Origin: Bog-159 sp035541265
GTDB taxonomy: Bacteria > Acidobacteriota > Terriglobia > Bryobacterales > Bryobacteraceae
Direction: 5' to 3'
Length of the DNA stretch: 43,349 nucleotides
Assembly: GCA_035541265.1 (NCBI GenBank)
Contig: DATKNQ010000246.1
Coordinates: 1-43,349 of the forward strand
Below are positions 7,323 through 15,377 of this stretch, piece by piece. The number at the start of each line of letters is the position of its first letter. Within the stretch, counting starts at the first letter, position 1. Below the pieces are notes generated by a model, which was given only the letters and a program-made list of their open reading frames with translations, did no database searches and was not told the DNA's origin. Position numbers and translations under genes: made by a program.

Positions 7323-8242
7323 CCGTCGAACAGCACAACGTAACCCTGCACCATTTTCGCGCTCACGCGCGTGATCACGAGTTCGCGCCGCGGGGCCTTC
7401 GCGGAAGCGCGGAAAACGATAGGTCTGCGCGCGGCCTGGTTCCGCAGCGGGATCCTGCGCCGCTCGCGCGGCAGCCATAGCCACCCCGTGACGCGCTGGC
7501 GCGCGGGATCGGTGTGCGAGACGCTCATCAGGATTCCCGGAATCAACTCCCGGCTGCGCCGTGCAGGTACCTGAAAGTTCACTCTCCGCACCGCGGGCCG
7601 TGGCTTCCGTGCTTCCGCTTTAGCCAGCGGCGCGAAGCGCGGCTGCAGCGGCGCCAGCCGGGCCTTCACGATGAAACGGCCGGGCGCCGGGCCAATGTAA
7701 TGGAATGGGTAGCAGGTCACCAACGTAAGCTCCGCGCTATCGCCGGTCTTGAGCACGCTGACATCCTCGGGCTTCACGATGCGCATGCTCTCCACCGTGT
7801 AGTTATACGTGCCTGCGGACGTCTGAAACTGGATTATGTCGTCCTTGGCAATGTTGCGCAATTCGCGGAATAACGTGTCGCGGTGGCCGGCGACTCCGAT
7901 GTTTCCGCGCGTGCCCGGCAAAGCTGTCCCCGGAATGTGTCCGAGCGCCACATCCAGCGTATCGTCACCCGCGCCCTCGCGCACCACTGCGCGCACATGC
8001 AGCCGCGGAATAACCAGCCGGCCCAGCAGGGCGCCGTTGAGCACCGTGGGTAGGGTTGCCGGAGCCGCGCGGGGCGGGGGAGCGGACACGCGGCGATTCT
8101 GGATCAGGCGATCAAGGTCCTGGTTGGCCCGCCGCTCGAAGATCGCCATGCGGGCGTACCACCAGCCGCAGACGCCGGCGCAGATTAAGCCGGCCGCCAG
8201 CAGGACGATCTCGATCCATCGCGTTGTGCCGCGCCTCACCAC
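7307..8242 (-). CDS. Class D-like sortase with C-terminal extension
   Basis: 311 residues. A single N-terminal membrane anchor (about 10-30) is followed by a linker and a sortase beta-barrel. The catalytic triad is visible: His120 in AGHRDTLF, Cys177 in TLVTCYPF and Arg189 in GRFIVKA. The TLVTC motif and domain length match the class D/E-like sortases found in some diderms. About 110 basic, Pro/Arg-rich residues follow the barrel, which is unusual for this class. The start is GTG at 8242, abutting the otsB stop with no gap (a second GTG follows). No LPxTG-type substrate is encoded in the window. Last gene of the OmpA-OtsB-sortase operon. Confidence 0.85.
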   Translation of the reverse strand: MVRRGTTRWIEIVLLAAGLICAGVCGWWYARMAIFERRANQDLDRLIQNRRVSAPPPRAAPATLPTVLNGALLGRLVIPRLHVRAVVREGAGDDTLDVALGHIPGTALPGTRGNIGVAGHRDTLFRELRNIAKDDIIQFQTSAGTYNYTVESMRIVKPEDVSVLKTGDSAELTLVTCYPFHYIGPAPGRFIVKARLAPLQPRFAPLAKAEARKPRPAVRRVNFQVPARRSRELIPGILMSVSHTDPARQRVTGWLWLPRERRRIPLRNQAARRPIVFRASAKAPRRELVITRVSAKMVQGYVVLFDGSRRP

Positions 8243-9022
8243 CTAACTCAATTGTGTCGCCATCCACAACAGGAATTCATGCACGGCCACCGGATCGGGC
8301 AGTTGATGCCGCGCGCAGGTGAGGGGCCCGTCGCCGACCTTGATCGTGATGGCATCCGACAGGACGCTGAAGGCCTCTTCGTCGCTATCGTCGTCGCCCA
8401 CATAAACCGTCAACGTGTCTTTCCGGTCGAACTGGCGGTTGATCCATTCGACGAGGGCTCCTTTGTGCCAGCTCGTCCGCGGCACGATGTCGAAGGTCTT
8501 ACGTCCGGGAGCGATGCGAAACAGCGAGTTATTTCGGGCGGCCGCCGCATAAACAATGCGCTGGATCTCGGGCCAGTCCGCCACGTCCGCCAGCCGGTAA
8601 TGCACGCTGGCGGTCAGTCCTTTGCACTCCACCGCGGCTCCGTCGATGGGCGCCAGCTCCGCGGCCAGCTTCTCGCAGAGACGAGCGAGCGGATCGCGGC
8701 GTTCCCATGCCAGCGGTTCGACGAAGCGCAGGTTGCGCCCGAACACTTCGAGCCCGTGGTTTCCGGCATAGATCAGGCCAGCCAGCCGGATGCGCGCATA
8801 GAGATCTTCTACCGCTCTCCCGCTGATGATGGTCGTAGTCGATACATCCTGGCCCGAGATCAAGTGCAGGATCTCGGCCGTGTCCGGATCCAATAACGGC
8901 GCGGATGGATCGGCGGTGATCGGCACCAGGGTCCCGTCGAAATCCAGAAACAGGGAGACGAAACCGCTGGTGCCGACATGCTCGCGCACTTCCGAGATAA
9001 CAGGCGTCAGAGTATTAAACAT
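8243..9022 (-). CDS. otsB: Trehalose-6-phosphate phosphatase OtsB
   Basis: 259 residues. HAD-superfamily phosphatase with the nucleophile motif DFDGT (Asp27, Asp29), TTTIISGR (motif II region), a cap domain with AGNHGLEV, and the C-terminal acidic motif GDDDSDEEAF. It dephosphorylates trehalose-6-phosphate in the cytoplasm to yield the compatible solute trehalose. No OtsA synthase is present nearby. It is placed between an OmpA-family gene (27-nt gap) and a sortase gene (no gap). This suggests an envelope-stress or desiccation operon rather than a classical otsBA pair. Confidence 0.92.
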   Translation of the reverse strand: MFNTLTPVISEVREHVGTSGFVSLFLDFDGTLVPITADPSAPLLDPDTAEILHLISGQDVSTTTIISGRAVEDLYARIRLAGLIYAGNHGLEVFGRNLRFVEPLAWERRDPLARLCEKLAAELAPIDGAAVECKGLTASVHYRLADVADWPEIQRIVYAAAARNNSLFRIAPGRKTFDIVPRTSWHKGALVEWINRQFDRKDTLTVYVGDDDSDEEAFSVLSDAITIKVGDGPLTCARHQLPDPVAVHEFLLWMATQLS

Positions 9023-9049
9023 GTCGCGACCTCTCCGCGCGGCGTCCGC

Positions 9050-10624
9050 TCACTGCCGCGTGTTGCGCGTCACGGTAAGGTTGTAGGCCCGATCCCAAAT
9101 CGGCATGTCGCCGATCGCCGGGCCGGTGATGACGATCTCCACGCGGCGGTTTTCTTCACGGCCCGCCACGCTGGCGTTCGATACGACCGGGCGCGCATCC
9201 CCCATGCCGCGCGCCGATACGTTGTCATCGGGCAGACCCTGGGCGACCAGGACATGCTGCACATCCTGGGCCCGCCGCCACGACAAGGCGTCCGTGGATG
9301 CCGAATCGGTATAGCCTTCCACGCTCAAGTGCAGCCCCGGCTGCTGCGCCAGGATGGCCGCGAGGCGCGCGAGCTGGCTGGATGTTTCCGGCCGCAGATC
9401 GCCGCCGCGGAAGCCGGCATCGCCTACGGTGACCACCAGCCCGCGCGGCGTGTCACGCGCTGCCAGCACGCCGTTCAGTTGCTCCAGCAGCTGCATACGG
9501 TACGCGCTCTGCTGCGCGCTCTGCCGTTGGACTGGAGTCGGAGGCGGCGGGGCGGCGATCTGTGAACTGGCGGCCGCCACCTGCGCGGCCTGGTCGCGCG
9601 CCTGCGCGGCGGCTGCATCCGCGCGTTCCCTGGCGGCACGCTCGGCATCCGCCTGGGCGCGTGCGGCGTCAGCCTCAGCGCGGGCCTGCTGCACCTGGGC
9701 CTGCGCCGCGGCCGCGGCCTGCTGCGCCTGCACCGCCTGTTCTTTCAACTTCGCCACCTGCGCGTCCTGCCGGCGGCGTGCGGCGATCACGCTGGCGTCC
9801 TCGGCGGTCTCGGAAGCCTCGCGGGCAAACTGCACCACCACCGCGGAAGGAGCCTTGTTCGCCTGCTGGCGCTGGGCCTCTTCGAGCAGGCTCTCCGCCT
9901 TTTGAAACGCATTGGGAGCCAAAGTGTCCGCGCCGGCCGCGCGCGCGATGGCCACCGCGTTCTGTGCTTCGTAGAGTTCCAGCAGCGCTTCGTATTGTGA
10001 CATGGACACTTTCGGCGCGTTGGACACGGCCGACTCAAACTGGTTTGGTACATTCCAGGTGTAATGGCCGCGTGGCATCAATTCATATTTCGCCTCGATG
10101 GGCTTGATGCTGCCCAGGGTGTCCGGACGGACTACGTTTTCGAGCACCACTACGTTGCTCGGCCGGCGCACCGTGGCATACGGTTCCGCGGTTACGATCA
10201 GGCCGAACGCCTGCAGATCCGTAGTCACCCGCACCTTGGCTTTATCACCGCCGTTCGGCACGACTTCGGCCAGGTTGCGCGCGCCGCCGTCGGGCGTAAT
10301 TGCCCACAACGTGTAGGTAAGATATTCCGGGCCGTAACGCGATGGAGGCTTCAGGTTTTTGAAGCTCGCGTCAATTTCGGTGCTGCCGCGCCGCGATTCC
10401 ACAGTCGCCTCGCCTTTGCCTTCCGGCAGCAGCACGGTGCCCCGGAAGCCAATTTGCGTGGGACCCGCGCGGTACTGATAATTGATCGCTTCGGTCGTGC
10501 GTTCGACTACGGTTACGCTATAAAGCGGTGCGCCGTCCCTTCCTGGGATTCCTTTCTGGGCCGCCAGAGGCAAGCCCGAGATGGTCAATGTTAAACCGAG
10601 AATCGCCACCGTAAGCTTCATCAT
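9050..10624 (-). CDS. OmpA-family outer-membrane/peptidoglycan-binding protein with coiled coil
   Basis: 524 residues. The signal peptide (MMKLTVAILGLTLTISGLPLAAQ) is followed by a beta-rich N-terminal domain. A helical region (about 230-310) has lipoprotein-like heptads (QKAESLLEEAQRQQ). An Ala/Gln/Arg coiled coil of about 70 residues comes next, then a C-terminal OmpA domain (about 400-510) with LSVEGYTDSASTDALSWRRAQDV and REENRRVEIVI, the peptidoglycan-binding signature. The start at 10624 is chosen because AGGAGA lies at the right distance; the frame extends to 10732 without a signal. It probably ties the envelope to the wall. First gene of the otsB/sortase operon. Confidence 0.88.
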   Translation of the reverse strand: MMKLTVAILGLTLTISGLPLAAQKGIPGRDGAPLYSVTVVERTTEAINYQYRAGPTQIGFRGTVLLPEGKGEATVESRRGSTEIDASFKNLKPPSRYGPEYLTYTLWAITPDGGARNLAEVVPNGGDKAKVRVTTDLQAFGLIVTAEPYATVRRPSNVVVLENVVRPDTLGSIKPIEAKYELMPRGHYTWNVPNQFESAVSNAPKVSMSQYEALLELYEAQNAVAIARAAGADTLAPNAFQKAESLLEEAQRQQANKAPSAVVVQFAREASETAEDASVIAARRRQDAQVAKLKEQAVQAQQAAAAAQAQVQQARAEADAARAQADAERAARERADAAAAQARDQAAQVAAASSQIAAPPPPTPVQRQSAQQSAYRMQLLEQLNGVLAARDTPRGLVVTVGDAGFRGGDLRPETSSQLARLAAILAQQPGLHLSVEGYTDSASTDALSWRRAQDVQHVLVAQGLPDDNVSARGMGDARPVVSNASVAGREENRRVEIVITGPAIGDMPIWDRAYNLTVTRNTRQ

Positions 10625-10695
10625 CGTTTTTCTCCTGGCGTGTCTTCTGCAAGCCGCGAGCCTCGGTATGTTCCGGCACGTTTCGGGATTTTGGC

Positions 10696-10701
10696 TATAC
10701 T
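10696..10701 (+). promoter_or_regulatory. Candidate -10 (TATACT) for the small membrane protein
   Basis: TATACT, five of six consensus bases, ends 9 nt before the GTG start. It implies an almost leaderless transcript; no convincing -35 was found. Confidence 0.35.
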
Positions 10702-10710
10702 GGCGGGAAC

Positions 10711-10959
10711 GTGATCTTCCTGTATGCCGCACTCGGGTTGCTCTTCGTGCTGAGCTGCGTCTTTTCCTTCCTGGTGCTCAAAGTCAGCGAGGCGCGCCGC
10801 CTTTCAAGCCAGCCGGGATGCTATTCGTGCGGCAGTACGGCGCTGCATCTCTCCCATGCGGGCGGACTGGTGGATGCGGCGCTCGCTCTGTGGGACTGCA
10901 TTCCGTACCGTTGCGAGGTCTGTTACCGGCGGCAGCACAGATTCCGGAATTCTTCTTAA
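10711..10959 (+). CDS. Small membrane protein with two CxxC motifs
   Basis: 82 residues from a GTG start. An N-terminal membrane helix (about 2-23) precedes a cytosolic-looking tail containing CYSC and, about 35 residues later, CEVCYRR. The spacing is suggestive of a zinc ribbon or other metal/redox site. The last residues are basic. The family was not recognised. It is divergent from the OmpA operon, and the distribution of hydrophobic and Cys residues supports a real gene. Function unknown. Confidence 0.6.
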   Translation: MIFLYAALGLLFVLSCVFSFLVLKVSEARRLSSQPGCYSCGSTALHLSHAGGLVDAALALWDCIPYRCEVCYRRQHRFRNSS

Positions 10960-11025
10960 CCTTCCGCAGTATTGTGTTCTCCGTCACGTTTCGATTAAAA
11001 TCTGCGACTGACGGAGAGTACGGAA

Positions 11026-11193
11026 GTGAGTTGGAGACGCGGCCTGCGGGCCATGATGATTGGCACACTGACCTTCCTGTTTGGCATGATCTTTGTGCCA
11101 CAGTGTGGAGTAGCTGTGTACGCGCAAAACGCCGCGCCGCTGAGCGTGGGTCTGGCTGCCGTCGTTGCCTATTTCGGCTATCGCTTCAAGTAA
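11026..11193 (+). CDS. Very small membrane protein (55 residues)
   Basis: A frame from GTG at 11026 to TAA at 11191-11193, preceded by GGAGAG about 8 nt upstream. The product has a positively charged start (VSWRRGLRAMM), a first hydrophobic segment (about 9-33) with one Cys, a short polar turn (AQNAAPLS) and a second hydrophobic segment ending GYRFK. It is a plausible two-helix inner-membrane peptide. It lies between the CxxC protein and the M20 peptidase, in the same direction. Function unknown. Confidence 0.5.
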   Translation: MSWRRGLRAMMIGTLTFLFGMIFVPQCGVAVYAQNAAPLSVGLAAVVAYFGYRFK

Positions 11194-11218
11194 ACGCGTA
11201 CAAGTACAATAAGCAGAC

Positions 11219-12649
11219 ATGGCTTTTTCACGCAGTGTCTGTATCTGTTCGTGTCTTTTCGCGGCCGCCGCGGCAGGCGCGCGTCTGGATGAGGCGACGC
11301 GCGAAATGTCGCGCGGCATCTTCCAGCAGTTGATCGAAATCAACACCACCGACTCCACCGGTAGCGTCACGGCCGCGGCGGAAGCGATGCGCGCCCGCTT
11401 GCTCGATGCCGGATTCGATCCGGCCGATGCGCGTGTGCTCGGCCCCAACGATCGCAAGGGGAATCTGGTGGCGCGGCTGCACGGCAGCGGCGCGCACAAG
11501 CCGCTGTTGATCATCTGTCATCTGGATGTGGTGGAAGCGCGGCGGGCGGACTGGACCACCAATCCGTTCGAATTCGTCGAGAAGGACGGCTACTTCTACG
11601 GCCGCGGCACGCAGGACATGAAAGTCAGCGATGCGGCCGCCGTGACCACCTTCATCCGCTTCAAGCGCGAAGGCTACCGGCCCGACCGCGACATCATCCT
11701 GGCGCTGACTGCCGACGAGGAAGGCGGCAAATCGAACGGCGTCGATTGGCTGTTGCGTAATCATCGCGACTTGGTGGATGCGGCATTCGCCATCAATCCG
11801 GATAGCGGCGGCGTCACGACCATTCAGGGCAAAGCCCTGGACGTGGACGTAGAGGCCAGCGAAAAGCTGTACGCCGATTTCGAACTCTCCGTGAAGAATC
11901 CCGGCGGCCACAGCTCGCTGCCGGTGCCGGACAATGCCATCTACCACATCGCCGGCGCGCTGACCCGCTTGGAAAAAGCGCCGTTTCCCTTCGAGCTGAA
12001 TGCCGTGACCCGTATCTACTTCGAGCGCCGCGCCGCGCTCGAAAGCGGGCAGACCGCCGCGGATATGCGCGCAATTCTGACGAATCCTCCGTCCGCGGAT
12101 GCCATCGCGCGGCTCTCGCGCGACGCGCGTTTCAATTCCACCATGCGCACCACGTGCGTGGCCACGCGGCTGAGCGGCGGGCACGCGAACAACGCGCTGC
12201 CGCAACTCGCGCAAGCCAATGTGAATTGCCGCATCCTGCCCGGCCATTCGCCCGAAGAGGTCCGCCAGCGGCTGATTGCCGTCTTCGACGATCCGAAGGG
12301 CACGGTCAGGTATGTAGATAATGCTGGTAACGTTTTCGACCGCGCTCCCGAAACGACGGCGTTTCCGCCGGTGATGCCGAGTCCGGAAATTCTGCGGCCG
12401 CTCGATCGCGTGGTGGATGGCATGTGGCCGGGCGCGCCCGTTATCCCGGACATGGAGACGGGCGCTTCGGATAGTGTTTACACGATCGCCGCGGGCATCC
12501 CGACTTACGGCGTGAATGGCGTCGCCATCGACCAGGACGATGTCCGCGCGCATGGCAAGGACGAGCGTGTGCGCGTGGAGGCGTTCTATGACGGCGTAGA
12601 GTTTTTCTATCGCTACCTGAAGGCGCTGACGTCTGCCGGCGCTCAATAG
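11219..12649 (+). CDS. Secreted M20-family metallopeptidase
   Basis: 476 residues. A signal-like N-terminus (to about residue 20) precedes an M20/M28-type dizinc peptidase. Metal and catalytic residues are visible: His101 and Asp103 in HLDVV, Asp133 in GRGTQDMK, and Glu167-Glu168 in ADEEGG. INPDSG has Asp where many relatives have Glu, and a C-terminal His occurs in DVRAHGKDERV. The lid domain contains NPGGHSSLPVPDNAIYH. It would cleave dipeptides or acyl-amino acids in the periplasm. It starts a cluster with the flavin reductase 7 nt downstream and then PduS/PduT. A TACAAT hexamer at 11205-11210 may be its -10, giving a very short leader. Confidence 0.9.
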   Translation: MAFSRSVCICSCLFAAAAAGARLDEATREMSRGIFQQLIEINTTDSTGSVTAAAEAMRARLLDAGFDPADARVLGPNDRKGNLVARLHGSGAHKPLLIICHLDVVEARRADWTTNPFEFVEKDGYFYGRGTQDMKVSDAAAVTTFIRFKREGYRPDRDIILALTADEEGGKSNGVDWLLRNHRDLVDAAFAINPDSGGVTTIQGKALDVDVEASEKLYADFELSVKNPGGHSSLPVPDNAIYHIAGALTRLEKAPFPFELNAVTRIYFERRAALESGQTAADMRAILTNPPSADAIARLSRDARFNSTMRTTCVATRLSGGHANNALPQLAQANVNCRILPGHSPEEVRQRLIAVFDDPKGTVRYVDNAGNVFDRAPETTAFPPVMPSPEILRPLDRVVDGMWPGAPVIPDMETGASDSVYTIAAGIPTYGVNGVAIDQDDVRAHGKDERVRVEAFYDGVEFFYRYLKALTSAGAQ

Positions 12650-12656
12650 AGGACGC

Positions 12657-14030
12657 ATGCCCACGCACTTCGACGCGATCATCATCGGCGCCGGCCAGGC
12701 CGGGCCGTCGCTCGCCGGAAGGCTGGCGAAAGCCGGTATGCGGGTCGCGATCGTCGAGCGCAAGCTGTTCGGCGGCACCTGCGTCAACACGGGTTGCATC
12801 CCTACCAAGACGCTGGTGGCGAGCGCCTCCGCCGCGCACATGGTCCGCCGCGCCGCGGAGTTCGGCGTCGATACGGCCGGCCCGAGTGTAGACATGAAAC
12901 GTGTGAAGGCGCGCAAGGATGCGGTATCCGGCAAATCGCGCACGGGCGTCGAGTCGTGGTTGAAGGGCATGCAGAATTGCACGGTGTATGAGGGCCACGC
13001 GCGTTTCGAATCGGCGCACGAGGTCAGCATTGGAACAGAGCGGCTGAACGCCGAGCGCATCTTCATCAACGTGGGCGGGCGCGCGGCCGTGCCGCCGATG
13101 CCGGGCCTCGACACGATTCCTTATCTGACGAACAGCTCCATGATGGCGGTGGACTTTCTGCCGCGCCACCTGATGATCGTGGGCGGAAGCTACATTGGCC
13201 TGGAATTCGCGCAGATGTACCGGCGGTTCGGCAGCGAGGTCACCATCCTCGAAATGGGGCCGCGGCTGGCGCAGAAGGAAGATGAGGACGTGTCCGCCGC
13301 GGTCCGCGAGATCCTGGAGCGCGAAGGCATCCAGATCCGGTTAAACGCCAAGTGCATCGCTTTTTCGAAAAGCGGCGACGAAATTGTCGCGCACGCCGAG
13401 TGCGACGACCCGCGGGAGGTACGCGGCTCGCACGTGCTGCTGGCGGTTGGGAGGGTGCCCAATACCGATGACCTGGGCCTCGAGAAAGCCGGCATCGCGG
13501 CGGATGCGCACGGCTACATTACGGTCGACGATCAACTGCGCGCCAGCGTGCCGGGCGTCTGGGCCTTAGGTGACTGCAATGGCAAAGGCGCGTTCACCCA
13601 CACGGCTTACAACGATTTCGAAATCGTGGCGGCGAATCTGCTGGATAACGATCCCCGCCGCGTGAGCGATCGCATCCCGGCTTACGCGCTGTACATCGAT
13701 CCGCCGCTGGGCCGCGCGGGCATGACGGAGGCCCACATCCGCCGAAGCGGACGTCCCGCTCTGATATGCAAGCGGCCGATGACCAAGGTCGGCCGCGCCG
13801 TCGAGAAGGGCGAAACGCAAGGCTTCATGAAAGCTCTGATCGACGCGGAGACGAAGCAGATTCTGGGCGCGGCAATTCTGGGAGTGGGCGGCGACGAGGT
13901 GATCCATTCGATTCTGGATGTGATGTACGCCAAAGCGCCCTACACCACGATGCAACGGGCCGTGCACATCCATCCGACCGTTTCCGAGCTCGTGCCCACG
14001 ATGCTTGGCGATTTAGAGCCGCTCGCGTGA
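12657..14030 (+). CDS. FAD-dependent pyridine nucleotide-disulfide oxidoreductase
   Basis: 457 residues. Class I flavin disulfide reductase: FAD-binding GAGQAG near residue 11, the redox pair in GGTCVNTGCIPTKT (Cys42 and Cys47), an NAD(P)H-binding motif VGGSYIGLEFAQMY, a second FAD motif (VWALGDCNGKGAFTHTAYNDF), and the interface His-Glu dyad in HIHPTVSE. The family includes dihydrolipoamide dehydrogenase, mercuric reductase and RclA. No lipoyl protein, mercury-binding domain or mer genes occur nearby, so the substrate is open. Its position just upstream of a PduS-like electron carrier makes an NAD(P)H-linked electron-transfer role worth considering. Confidence 0.88.
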   Translation: MPTHFDAIIIGAGQAGPSLAGRLAKAGMRVAIVERKLFGGTCVNTGCIPTKTLVASASAAHMVRRAAEFGVDTAGPSVDMKRVKARKDAVSGKSRTGVESWLKGMQNCTVYEGHARFESAHEVSIGTERLNAERIFINVGGRAAVPPMPGLDTIPYLTNSSMMAVDFLPRHLMIVGGSYIGLEFAQMYRRFGSEVTILEMGPRLAQKEDEDVSAAVREILEREGIQIRLNAKCIAFSKSGDEIVAHAECDDPREVRGSHVLLAVGRVPNTDDLGLEKAGIAADAHGYITVDDQLRASVPGVWALGDCNGKGAFTHTAYNDFEIVAANLLDNDPRRVSDRIPAYALYIDPPLGRAGMTEAHIRRSGRPALICKRPMTKVGRAVEKGETQGFMKALIDAETKQILGAAILGVGGDEVIHSILDVMYAKAPYTTMQRAVHIHPTVSELVPTMLGDLEPLA

Positions 14031-14063
14031 CCGGGTGATAGGATAAGTTGCTGAACGTCCACC

Positions 14064-15374
14064 ATGCTCAACGAACAATTGCGCGAAGCGGGCGTGGTCG
14101 GCGCCGGCGGGGCCGGATTTCCCACGCATGTGAAAGCCGCTTCGCGCGTGGAATACATGATCGCCAACGGCGCGGAGTGCGAGCCGCTCATTCACAAAGA
14201 CGCCGAGCTGATGAAACACTTTCCCGGCGAAATCCTCTCAGGCATGAAGGCCATGATGCGGGCCATCGGCGCGCCCGCGGGGAAGTTCGGCATCAAGTCG
14301 AAAAACGCGGCGTCGCTGCACGCGCTGCAATCGGAGTCCCCGGGCAAGGAAATCGAGTTCGTGATGCTCGGCGATTTCTATCCTTCGGGCGATGAGTACG
14401 AACTGGTCTACGCGGCCACCGGGCGGTTGATTCCACCGGCGGGTCTGCCGCTGCACGTGGGCTGCGTGGTGAATAACGTCGAAACGCTCTACAACGTGGA
14501 TCAAGCTACGCGCGGCATCCCAGTCACGCGCAAGTTCGTTTCGATCGCGGGCGCGGTCCGCGAGGCCAAGTCTTTCTGGGTGCCGGTGGGCACACCGTTC
14601 CGCGATCTGCTGGTGCGCGCGGGCGGCGCGCACGTGCCCGATTTCGGCCTGTTCGTCAGCGGCCTGATGATGGGATCGCTGACCTTCGATCTCGACGACG
14701 TCGTCAGCAAGACTACCGCCGGGCTGATCGTCCTGCCGCGCGATCATTACCTGATCACCCGCCGCGACCGTTCCGAGCGGCAGATGCACCACATCGGCAA
14801 GTCGGCCTGCGACCAATGCAGCTACTGCACGGAATTCTGCCCGCGCTATCTGCTCGGCTACGAAGTGATGCCGCACAAGGTCATGCGCAGCCTGGGCTTC
14901 ACGCTGATGGGCGAGTCGAACTGGAATCAATGGGCGGAGCTGTGCTGTTCCTGCGGGCTTTGTACCTTGTATGCCTGTCCCGAGGATCTCTATCCCAAGG
15001 AAGCTTGCGATCGCGGCAAACAGGACCGGCGCGGGGCGGGATTGAAGTTCGTACAGAGCAAGCCGGTCGAAGTGCATCCCATGAAGGAGTACCGGCGCGT
15101 GCCGCTCAGCATGCTGCGCCGGCGGCTGAAGGTGGAAGAGTACGAGGCGGAGACGCCTTTCGAAGATCGCGAGTACCGGCCGGCGGTGGCGCGCATCAAG
15201 TTGCGGCAGCACGCCGGCACGCCGGCCAGGCCCGCGGTCGAGCAGGGCGCGCGCGTGCGCGCGGGGCAAGTGATCGGGCGCGTGGCGGCCAACGAACTCG
15301 GGGCGTCGATCCATGCGAGCATCGACGGCCGCGTCGGGCGCATCACGGAGCAGTTCATCGAAATCGTGGCATAG
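14064..15374 (+). CDS. PduS-like/RnfC-family Fe-S flavoprotein
   Basis: 436 residues. The N-terminal Complex1_51K-type flavin/NADH domain begins with GVVGAGGAGFPTHVK. A SLBB-like segment follows (GCVVNNVETLYNVDQ), then two [4Fe-4S] motifs, CDQCSYCTEFCP near 249-260 and CCSCGLCTLYACP near 293-306. A C-terminal RnfC-type hybrid-barrel domain includes VRAGQVIGRVA. This is the architecture of PduS, the cobalamin reductase that works with PduT in propanediol-utilising microcompartments. The next gene, 3 nt downstream, encodes a PduT-like shell protein, which strongly supports the assignment. No diol dehydratase, aldehyde dehydrogenase or cobalamin adenosyltransferase is present in the window. Confidence 0.88.
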   Translation: MLNEQLREAGVVGAGGAGFPTHVKAASRVEYMIANGAECEPLIHKDAELMKHFPGEILSGMKAMMRAIGAPAGKFGIKSKNAASLHALQSESPGKEIEFVMLGDFYPSGDEYELVYAATGRLIPPAGLPLHVGCVVNNVETLYNVDQATRGIPVTRKFVSIAGAVREAKSFWVPVGTPFRDLLVRAGGAHVPDFGLFVSGLMMGSLTFDLDDVVSKTTAGLIVLPRDHYLITRRDRSERQMHHIGKSACDQCSYCTEFCPRYLLGYEVMPHKVMRSLGFTLMGESNWNQWAELCCSCGLCTLYACPEDLYPKEACDRGKQDRRGAGLKFVQSKPVEVHPMKEYRRVPLSMLRRRLKVEEYEAETPFEDREYRPAVARIKLRQHAGTPARPAVEQGARVRAGQVIGRVAANELGASIHASIDGRVGRITEQFIEIVA

Positions 15375-15377
15375 GAA

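Noticed and set aside
11219..12649. M20 peptidase as the missing desuccinylase of the NSAR pathway
   Set aside because: It has an export signal and lies 12 kb away in another operon, so the link is too weak to claim.
11228..13114. 628-codon antisense frame over the M20 peptidase and reductase
   Set aside because: No motif, signal or ribosome binding site; the sense strand shows all catalytic motifs.
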